Source of the DNA: Litsea cubeba
Taxonomy: Eukaryota > Streptophyta > Magnoliopsida > Laurales > Lauraceae
Reading direction: 5' to 3'
Assembly: GCA_012931725.1 (NCBI GenBank)
Contig: CM022946.1
Span: 118,433,371-118,497,370, forward strand
Length of the DNA: 64,000 bases
In this document: one piece after another, positions 56,422 through 64,000 of the stretch
Position numbering within the stretch: position 1 is the first letter of the stretch
Layout of the letters: every line of letters begins with the position of its first letter
Translations under genes and position numbers: made by a program
Notes under the pieces: model-generated
Databases searched by the model: none
What the model saw: the letters and a program-made list of their open reading frames with translations, nothing else
Told to the model about the DNA's origin: nothing

Positions 56422-57944
56422 TCACCGTGTCCCTTGGTTCGCTTCTGCTTGCCAGACAATGTCTTTTAACCCAGATAAAATGCTTCTCTAGAACTGTCAT
56501 TTGAGCATAAATATCAACAAGAAAGAAGCCAACTTAGCGAGAACATAGGCATCCTTCTCAAAGAGACAACTGAAATCTCCCATTGTAGACTTTTGACTTA
56601 AAAATGGAACACATGCCTAAATGTGATATTCTAATGTGTCACCACCAGTCTTGTGAAGCTCAACCATGTGGAGTGAAGGAGCCACCTCAAAGACTTGAAG
56701 AATATAAAGAGTCAAATTCACTGGCTAGTTAGAAGAATCAATGATCCAACTGTGCTCATGAGAAAATCAGAACAACACATGCTCAAGCGGGCCAATTTGG
56801 CTGGAAACATCACCACCATATTTATGTGGAAGCATTTGGATCAAATCTAACAAACTTGCTGACTTAAAACAAGCCTGGACTCGTGAATTTTGAGTCAAGT
56901 GATATTACCATACAAACTTTAAAAAAAAGTCACATTTGACTGAAGGGAGCCAATTCCTCAATACTTCATTGAGTTTCAGCTGGCTCAAACCCATCATCAT
57001 TGCCATAATTGGTATTCCTTTGTACATAACTAGGAGAACCCATGGATAGAAGACAAAAGATTATCCATAAAGCTCCTCTAGCCCCACCGATGTTAAGTAG
57101 TTGTTTGTGCAGTTCCCTATCACCAATTGATTTTGGAATTACTAGCTAGCAACCTTGTAATGGTATCAAAGCCAACATGTCCTTGGTTCGAAACCATGTA
57201 GGGAAAAAATTGCCCATGCCGCGTTGTGTATTTGTACGGACACAAGTGCGCCGGGCAAAAAGGCTCCATGCCGTGTCATAATTTTGTACGGGCGTGTGCT
57301 TCTCTAATTATTTGTATAATTTCTTATCACCAATTAATTTTGAAATTACTAACTTACAACCTTGTCAACAAATACCCGTAACTCCTCTACGGCAATGATC
57401 ATTAATCTCGTACACTGTTCACCATCGTTCAAATATTGCCTTTATCCATGCTGACGAGCATAAAGGTAAGGATTTGGATTTTGGTACTATATTGATGCTT
57501 GTCCTTTTCGCTTCAAAGGTCAAGCAAAAACGAGGAAAAGAAAAAGAGAGAAGAAATGAGTTATATTATTATTATATGCTTTTAATCAATTCACTGTGAC
57601 TCAGTCCCATTACAATCCATATTGGTCTATACCAATCCTGTGCTGGCCCCTCAGTCACATGTCCGACCATGTCGGTCTTGTGCCAGTCCATGCCACCCAA
57701 ACTCGAATGAGTCGGTACACCAACACGTTGTGTTGACTTTGTCAAGTACACCAACTCATTGTGGAGACTTTGTCAAATCCGGCATTTTTAATATTCCGGT
57801 CCAAAACTTGTACCGGTAATGACCGGCACCAAGCCACCACCTCTTCTCGATGATGAACAAAATTTCAATTCTAACAATTTTATATACCTCTGTAGCTACA
57901 GATAGGTGGCCCTTCCTTCCAGTTTTTTCACATTGTAACTTCAT
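56422..57944 (-). pseudogene. CIPK: CIPK (CBL-interacting protein kinase) 3' exons
   Basis: Three exon-like pieces match the C-terminal regulatory end of intron-rich CIPK kinases, which bind calcineurin-B-like calcium sensors. Piece 1 (57944-57888, after TTACAG, before GTATAT): MKLQCEKTGRKGHLSVATE. Piece 2 (56694-56623): VFEVAPSLHMVELHKTGGD then TLEYH. Piece 3 (56478-56422): LSGLKDIVWQAEANQGTR and TGA. The acceptor of piece 2 reads CAA where AG is expected, its donor is missing and piece 3 lacks the usual FYKN start, so this looks decayed. The kinase domain would lie to the right, beyond element T3. The solo LTR at 32489-56255 lies just 3' of it. Confidence 0.72.
57100..57370 (+). repeat. SINE-like segment between direct repeats, in CIPK intron
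   Basis: Two ~55-bp direct repeats (57104-57157 and 57312-57363, sharing TTATCACCAATT and ACAACCTTG forms) flank a segment with GGTTCGAAACC at 57185-57195. That is an exact match to the RNA polymerase III box B form, and TGGTATCAAAGCC lies 20 bp before it. It could be a tRNA-derived SINE or a local duplication. Confidence 0.4.
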
Positions 57945-57956
57945 CTGTAACAAAAT

Positions 57957-58702
57957 TGTAAGTACCTAAAAATTACGGGCTTTGAGTCAGGGAATAGGAC
58001 CCTTGTCTTGAGTGGTTTGGATGAAGATTATCGTAGCTCCGACTGGACCTGAAGAAGAAGAGAAGAAAACACGTCAGAGGACTCTGGCTGTGGGCAGCGC
58101 TAGGCACTCCGATGCTTAAGTCAGTTCAGGGACTGAGTAAGGGAGATGGAGAGAAAGTTGCAGAGTAAGTGTATGCGTTATGGGTTGCGTACCTTAGAAT
58201 GGAGATGGAGATGCTATTTATAGGAGATGGGGGGTGTCTTGCGTGGATGAGCCTCATGATGGGCTATGCCACATGGGTGGCCTTGTCCACTCAGCCCACA
58301 CTTCATTAAATGCTAGCCTCACCTACCCATTCCTCATTAAATGCCAATCCTATCGGGCCAGGCGATGGTCTGACTTTTGGGCCAAGTCCCATCGGGCCTG
58401 GCCTGGAACAATGCTTTGGGGGCGCACGTGTACTGTCTAACGACGTTCTGTCAGGAATGATGAATCGCAGGGTACGCCTTAGCACGTGCCTTCGTCCTGT
58501 CACCAGTCCCATCAGCGTCTGTCAAATCCGCAGTGCCGAGGTCGGATGTGACGATATGTGCCACCTGACTTCGGGGGTACTCACCTCGGCGAGTGCTGCG
58601 ATCCTTCAGCCGCGGTCAGTCTTGGCCGAGGGGAGGCATAATTAAGCTGCCTTAAGACCGGGACTACCACTGATCTCGGCTTAGTGGAAACATCCCCACA
58701 CA
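57957..58702 (-). mobile_element. Tat-lineage element T3, 3' LTR
   Basis: On the minus strand it starts TGTGTGGGGATGTTTCC at 58702, close to the T1 LTR start, and ends GGTACTTACA at 57957 (746 bp). A TATA-like CCTATAAATAGC lies near 58211-58222 on the minus strand. The polypurine tract GCTGGGGGGCAAT precedes it at 58703-58715. The other LTR is outside the window, so the left boundary rests on the TG...CA rule and on the CIPK intron edge next to it. Confidence 0.75.
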
Positions 58703-58715
58703 ATTGCCCCCCAGC

Positions 58716-59062
58716 TTCTGAGCTCTTAGAGTATCCCAACTCTTTGAGGTCGGAAGCTGAATAGGACCGGCCGAGAAGCAGTGTGCCGCGATGCTGCACG
58801 AACCTTGCATCCGGATCCGGAGGAAGCTCAAACGACTCATGGTCTCGAAATCCCATTACCGCTTTGGTTGCTGGCGTCTTTATCTTTATCCGCTATCGCT
58901 TAGGTATCCGAGGCATTAAATGGCGCACGGAAATCAGGCTGGCACTTCCACGTGTCTCCTTCGGTTTGGATGGCCCGTCTTTTCACGGCGGCGCGCGCAG
59001 TGAAAAGACGCGCCCTTTTTGAAATTCGAAAAGGCGCCATGATTAGGCGCTTTATTTTTGGG
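58716..59062. other. T3 sequence between PPT and antisense promoter
   Basis: No gene is seen. It is GC-richer than the host flank and contains CGGCGGCGCGCGC near 58987-58999. Confidence 0.5.
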
Positions 59063-59072
59063 CTATAAGTAG
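59063..59072 (+). promoter_or_regulatory. TATA-like box of the T3 antisense gene
   Basis: CTATAAGTAG lies on the plus strand, followed by a C/T-rich leader (TTTCTTTTCTTCTTCC). It precedes the antisense gene by ~340 bp. Confidence 0.45.
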
Positions 59073-59408
59073 GGGAGGCGCCTATTTCTTTTCTTCTTCC
59101 TTCCTTATCTTCATTTTCCAAGCTTTCGTCTTCAGCAGAACCTTTCGCCTCCCACAGCTTCCTCCTCCCCTCTCTGTTTTCGCCTTCCTGAACGAGGGAA
59201 ACCGCTGCAGAGATTTCCCTGCGCTTTCGTCGGAGAGGGAGGTGCTGCTAGGGTTCTGCTTTCGCTAGCTCGACCACTGTTCTGCCTGTGGCCTTTCGTA
59301 AGTCTTCTTCCTTTCACTCCTGTTTCTTCCTGTGCTTAGGGCTCTGTCTAGGGGTTTTCCTTTGCTTCCAGCACATTCTTTTCTTCTTCCAGTTCTTTCT
59401 TTTGAGAG

Positions 59409-60803
59409 ATGGGCATTTTCAGTCATTGGATAGAGTCTGAGAGTGGGGTACAAGCCCAGGTACCGCGGCTACAAGAAGTATACCGCTCACCGCTCGCAAG
59501 GCGCGGCGGAGGTAGAGGAGGAGATTAGAGTGGACGTAGAGCGGACCGCGACTGACTCAGGAGGTCGTGCCGCATCCAACTCGGAGATGTCCACCTCGGG
59601 ATCCGAAGAGGACAACGCCGATACGATCGGAAGGAGACCCGTCCAAAACGAGTCTTGAGGAATCTTAAGGCCCTGCCCGTGGGCGGTAGAGGCCGGGGTG
59701 CTGCATCTTCCTCTCACGCACCTTCATCGTCAAGTGCGCCTTCGTCTTCCACTGCGGCTCCTCCTGCTCGGACCCCTATGCCGCTTGCCGTCACCGGGAC
59801 CGGAACTCCCGTGGTCACCTCCGGCCCGGCCACGCAGGGGGATGACCAGACTAGGAAAAGGGCCAGGGTCGAAGGCTCGGCGGGGGAGTCTTCGGCATCC
59901 GGCCTGGCAACGCGGGCTTCTTCTGCCCCCTGGAGACCGAGCTTCATGCTCCAGCCCGGGAGGCCGTTGATGGTAGACGATCGTCTCTCCGGGGGGGCCG
60001 CTTGTGATTGCCTGCTTGGGGAGTGCCTGTGCCTTTCCGCGGGACATGGAGAAATATGACGAGATGGACGACATCTCCTTGTTGGCATCGCAGATGAAGG
60101 CGAGCCTGAGCGTAAGTTCAACCTTCTTTAACATCTTCCCTTTTAGCGATAGCTTTTGATCACTGGTGGCTTGATTTTCTTGCAGATCATGCAGATGGCC
60201 CAGGTCTCGGTTTCGCGAGTCCAGAAGTGCCACGCCGAGCTAAAGAGAGTCCAGGCTATCTGTGAACGGCACAAGAAAGCCTTGGACGAGGTTCAGGCGA
60301 AGGTGGGGGAGTATAAGGATATGCACCGATCCCTCTTTGCCGAGCTTGACAATGTAAAGTCGGCGCTTCATCTGGTCAAGAGGAGGGAGGCCGAGCTGGA
60401 GAGGAAAATTTGGGAACTAGAGAGGCAGAAGTCTGAACTAGAGTTCAACTTCCAAACCGAGGTCAGAGCTGCCTTTCAGGATGGCATTGACGTGGCGGGC
60501 GACGAGTACGCGGCGCAGGTCAACGATATACGAATCTCGTCTTGGGAGATGGTGTGGAAGGCGGCCCTGGAGAAGGCGGGCGTCCCCCGCGATCATCCTG
60601 CATTTACGAGCCCGGATGAGTATCCGCACTCAGACACTGTGGATGAAGCAGGGGGGACCCCGCTGTTTAACCGGAACTGGAACCCCCCCCCCATCGGTAT
60701 CTGAGGCGCCTGCTGCCGCCGCGACCCCAGCCGCGACTTCTACATCCGAAGCCCCTCCTGGCGCTACGACTTCGGGTGCGGATGACGTCGCACCTGCAGC
60801 GTG
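59409..60803 (+). pseudogene. T3 antisense gene remnant (coiled-coil part)
   Basis: Homologous to exons 2-3 of the T1 antisense gene, plus strand, opposite to T3 pol. An ATG at 59409 gives MGIFSHWIESESG. In another frame GYKPRYRGYKKYTAHRS matches GYTPRYRGHYHR of T1. A Ser/Ala/Pro-rich linker follows with frame changes near 59656 and ~59990. An exon ending AAGCGAGCCTGAGC joins over GTAAGT (60116) and TTGCAG (60185) to a coiled-coil exon: QVSVSRVQKCHAELKRVQA, EAELERKIWELERQKSELEF, then AGVPRDHPAF and an Ala/Pro-rich tail. The Transposase_28-like first exon of T1 is absent, apparently deleted. Confidence 0.7.
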
Positions 60804-61284
60804 AAGCCCCTCCGCCGCTGCTCTCCTCTCCTTTTGATGTAATTTTTTTGTTTAGGCGCATCGCGCCCTTTATGTAGAGGACTTTGCCAGTTTTAGAGAA
60901 ACTTTTATCACTTTAAATGAAAGCCTTTCTTTGTGTCTATTCTGTGTTCCCCTTTCCTTGCACTTTTGTTTGATCTGAATGTGCTAAGTGTTTCGCATCG
61001 GCTATTTGGCCGAGCTTCTCATACCTTGGGAACCCACTATCGATTAGCCGTGCTCAGCAGCTGTAGCCCTTAGAATGCGAAGTAGGGCCCCCATTCTGCT
61101 GTAGGGGTGATCCAAGGTACTGAGTGTTTTCCGCAATGTAATGGTGAGTGAGTGATATTACCTAATAGTGGAAAGAAGAACTCCATTTGCTTTCTCTTTT
61201 TCGTACAAGTATATGAGCTCGGTAAGTGCCGAGCTGCTTTAGTCCGGGATCATATAGTATAGGATAGTTGCCCAGCGATTAGAT
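60804..61284. other. T3 spacer, no gene seen
   Basis: This holds the likely 3' end of the antisense transcript and low-complexity sequence. No coding signal was recognised. Confidence 0.5.
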
Positions 61285-62005
61285 GTGTAAGGCGATCCCC
61301 CTGGCTCTTCACCAGGGGCCGTGCAGGCTATATGGCATGAGGGCCAAGATGTGATTATCGCATGAGTGGAGATATCCCCCTGGCTCTTCACCAGGGGCCG
61401 TGCAGGCTATATGGCATGAGGGCCAAGATGTGATTATCGCATGAGTGGAGATATCCCCCTGGCTCTTCACCAGGGGCCGCGCAGGCAATCTGGGGCGAGG
61501 GCCGAGTTGCGCTTATCGCACGAGTGGAGATATCCCCCTGGCTCTTCACCAGGGGCCGCGCAGGCTATCTGGCGCGAGGGCTGAGATGAGCTTATCGCAC
61601 GAGTGGAGACATCCCTCTGGCTCTTCACCAGGGGCCGTGCAGGCTATCTGGCGCGAGGGCCGAGATGCGCTTATCGCATGAGTGGAGATATCCTTCTGGC
61701 TCTTCACCAGGGACCGTGCAGGCTATCTGGCATGAGGGCCGAGATGCGCTTATCGCACGAGTGGAGGTATCCCTCTGGCTCTTCACCAGGGGCCGTGCAG
61801 GCTATCTGGCACGAGGGCCGAGATGAGCTTATCGCACGAGTGGAGACATCCCAATGGCTCTTCACCAGGGGCCGTGTAGGCTATCTGGCGCGAGGGCCGA
61901 GATGCGCTTATCGCACGAGTGGAGGTATCCCTCTGGCTTTTCACCAGGGGCCGTGTAGGCTATCTGGCACGAGGGCCGAGATGCGCTTGTCGCACGAGTG
62001 GAGAC
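61285..62005. repeat. 79-bp tandem repeat array of T3
   Basis: About nine units of 79 bp, with starts at 61366, 61445, 61524, 61603, 61682, 61761, 61840, 61919 and a partial 61998, plus an earlier divergent unit from ~61285. Each has CCCCTGGCTCTTCACCAGGGG, able to form a 7-bp hairpin, then GGCC...GCAGGCTATCTGG. Open frames crossing it are by-products of the repeat. It occupies the same place (between pol and the antisense gene) as the 105-bp array in T1 but has a different sequence. Confidence 0.92.
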
Positions 62006-62190
62006 ATTTCAGCCGAGCTGGAGAGGGCGAAGTCATTCCTTTGCCGATTTTATTTCCGAAGCTAGGATGACCCTGCGCACTGCCGCCGAGCTGGAGAATT
62101 GTGGTATTGCCGTGGTCCTTGACTTTAGAAAAGTAAGAGAAACTTCAGAGAAGAGATTTCCTTCATTGATTTGCATAAACTGAGTACATT

Positions 62191-62950
62191 TCAGAAGTAA
62201 AATTTTTTGAGGTGCGAGGCGTTCCATGGCCGTGGCAGTTGCTTTCCACTCATATCCTCGAGTTTGTATGCGGACCGGCCAGCAGTCGAGACCACTTTAA
62301 ACGGGCCGCGCCAGTTTGGAGCCAATTTGCCTTGGTTCGAATCCTTGTCCGCAGGCAGTGCCTTCTTCAGGACCAGTTCTCCAACGGAGAACTTCCTTTC
62401 CCGAACTCTCTGATTGTAATCTTTTGCGAGCCGTTGCTGATAGGCTGCTAAACGGATGGAAGCTGCTTCTCTGCGCTCTTCGGCCAGGTCCAAACCCAGG
62501 GTTAGGTTCTTCTCGTTCTGGCTCTGGTCAAAAAGTTTGGATCTGAGCGTTGGAAGGCCGATCTCAAGCGGGATCACGGCTTCCATTCCATATGCCAAGG
62601 AGAATGGAGTCTCCGAAGTGGAGCGCCTCGGGGTAGTCCTGTATGCCCATAGGACACTGGGCAGCTCTTCCACCCATCTCCCTTTGGCCCCGTCGAGTCT
62701 CTTTTTGAGTCCATCAAGGACCACCTTGTTGGAGATCTCGGCCTGGCCGTTGCTCTGGGGATAGGCTGGAGTTGAGTAATGGTTCCTGATGCCGAGCTCT
62801 TTGCAGAAGTTTTTGAAGAGGTTGGAGTCGAATTGGGTCCCGTTGTCTGAGACCAAGATTCGTGGGATGCCGAACCTCGTGATGATGTTCTTCCATACGA
62901 AGTTTTTGGAGTCTCGCTCAGTGATGGAAGATAGTGCTTCTGCCTTCTAT
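62191..62950 (-). pseudogene. T3 integrase C-terminal half
   Basis: Minus-strand reading: [20 protein letters not shown] (second catalytic Asp), [20 protein letters not shown] (catalytic Glu), [37 protein letters not shown] and a C-terminal domain ending RPWNASHLKKFYF and TGA at 62191. It is intact over 221+ codons but is separated by one extra base near 62941-62949 from the upstream half. Confidence 0.9.
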
Positions 62951-64000
62951 CCACTTGGTAAAATAATCAGTGGCCACTATCAGCCACCTCTTATTCCCTG
63001 GAGCTCGGTGGAGGGGCCCTACGATGTCCAGCCCCCATTGGGCAAAGGGCCACGGGCTGGAGAGTGGGCTTAGATCCTGTGCAGGTTGATGGAGATTGTG
63101 CGAGATCTTCTGGCACTTCTCGCACTTCATAGCGTACATCTGTGCGTCTTTCTGCATGTATGGCCACCAGTACCCTTGGCTTATAGCCCGGTATGCTAGT
63201 GACCTTCCTCCGATGTGACTCCCGCAGATGCCTTCATGTATCTCGAAGAGGAAGTCTTCAACTCGGCTCGGGTGGATGCACTGGAGATAAGGGTCTGTGA
63301 ATGACTTTCTGTACAGTTTTCCTTCTGGAGAGAGCCAGAAACGGGCTGCCCTTAGCCTGATTTTGTGAGCTTGAGCTTTGTCCTCAGGGAGTTGGTCGTC
63401 CTTGAGGTACGCGATGATAGGGTCCATCCAACTGGGCCCGAGGTCAACGCTCATGATCTGCCGTGGTGGGCGAAGCTCTATGCTTGGTGATGCCAGCGAG
63501 CCTACTTCTACAATCCTCTTCCTTCCGACTTCGACGGCGGAAGCTAGGTTGGCGAGCGCGTCGGCGTGTGAGTTAGAATCTCTGTCGATCTGTCTGACTT
63601 CAGCTTCCGAAAATTGAGAGAGCAGCTTCTTGGCGAGGGTCAAATAGGCCGCCATTCTATGGTCGCGAGCCTGGTAATCTCCAGTGAGCTGGCTTGTCAC
63701 CAACTGTGAGTCACTGAAGACCACCAGCTGTTGAGCTCCGAGAATTTTGGCGCTGTTCAGCCCTGCTAGCAATGCTTCGTACTCTGACTCATTGTTTGAT
63801 GCTCTAAAGTCGAGTGTCAGGGCCTGCTCAATGACTAGCCCTTCTGGAGACTGGAGGACTACGCCGACGCCAGCCCTCCTAGAGGTGGAGGACCCGTCAA
63901 CGAAGACTTTCCATCCTGAATCAGGGAACGTATTCCGAGGATGCTCGCAATCAGTCCCCGCGACTAAGTCCTCACTTCCCCCGCCCCCCAGTTCGGGGTT
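62918..64000 (-). pseudogene. T3 second RNase H and integrase N-terminal half (partial)
   Basis: Open from the window edge on the minus strand. It encodes the Tat-type second RNase H: KVFVDGSSTSRRAGVGVVLQ (Asp), ASNNESEYEALLAGL (Glu), VFSDSQLVTSQLTGDYQ (Asp) and NSHADALANLAS (Asp). Integrase follows: HEGICGSHIGGRSLAYRA, YAMKCEKCQKISHN (finger) and VATDYFTKWIE (first catalytic Asp). A one-base insertion after KWIE shifts the frame. RT and gag must lie beyond 64000. Residues are very close to T1. Confidence 0.9.

Noticed and set aside
57185..57195. tRNA gene (box B match GGTTCGAAACC)
   Set aside because: No cloverleaf can be built around it; at most a SINE-type relic.
61445..62070. ORFs with repeated LFTRGRAGYL/HQGPCRLSG motifs
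   Set aside because: By-product of the 79-bp tandem array; the apparent motif changes frame between units.

Overview
The window is repeat-dense nuclear DNA from a flowering plant with a large, retrotransposon-rich genome. Evidence includes Ty1/copia and Ty3/gypsy LTR elements of plant type (chromovirus; Tat/Ogre lineage with a second RNase H), hAT-type TIR elements, and relics of two plant-only genes: a CBL-interacting protein kinase (CIPK) and an ADAGIO/ZEITLUPE blue-light receptor. The species cannot be named from this. No intact host gene, rRNA, tRNA gene or CRISPR array was seen.

Layout. (1) 1-2992 is the 5' end of a copia element on the minus strand (PBS plus a 2,051-bp LTR), followed by a copia-like LTR remnant to ~3470. 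(2) 3471-31100 is one old minus-strand chromovirus cut into pieces by later insertions whose target-site duplications (TSDs) can be read: a solo LTR at 4183-6756 (ATCGT) in integrase, a copia element at 6956-14354 (AATTC) beside the integrase zinc finger, a 13.3-kb Tat-lineage element ('T1') at 15661-28989 (GATTG) in reverse transcriptase, and a TIR element at 29392-30514 that has captured the first exon of an ADAGIO/ZTL gene. (3) 31669-32057 is a MITE. (4) 32489-56255 is a ~4-kb solo LTR (TSD AAGTG) split by a 19.7-kb element ('OG', 35897-55585, TSD AGGTA). (5) 56422-57944 holds the last recognisable exons of a minus-strand CIPK gene or pseudogene. Solo LTR (4) lies 3' of these exons, and a second Tat-lineage element ('T3', 57957 to beyond the window) sits in the intron before them.

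The most notable part is OG. Read on the minus strand it has LTR, PBS, gag and protease, but reverse transcriptase, RNase H and most of integrase are missing: one open frame runs from protease straight into the integrase C-terminus. On the other strand, between pol and the 3' LTR, lies a five-exon plant-mobile-domain (PMD) gene with its own TATA box and phase-consistent splice sites. Between this gene and pol are a block of GGC-spacer-GCC dyads related to a minisatellite in the LTR, and an array of ~30-nt hairpins whose stems change in a compensatory way.

T1 and T3 have the same plan: pol, then a tandem-repeat block (105-bp or 79-bp units), then an antisense spliced gene with a C-terminal coiled coil. 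In T1 that gene begins with a domain resembling 'putative gypsy type transposon' (Transposase_28). All three elements may therefore be non-autonomous or decayed carriers of antisense accessory genes.
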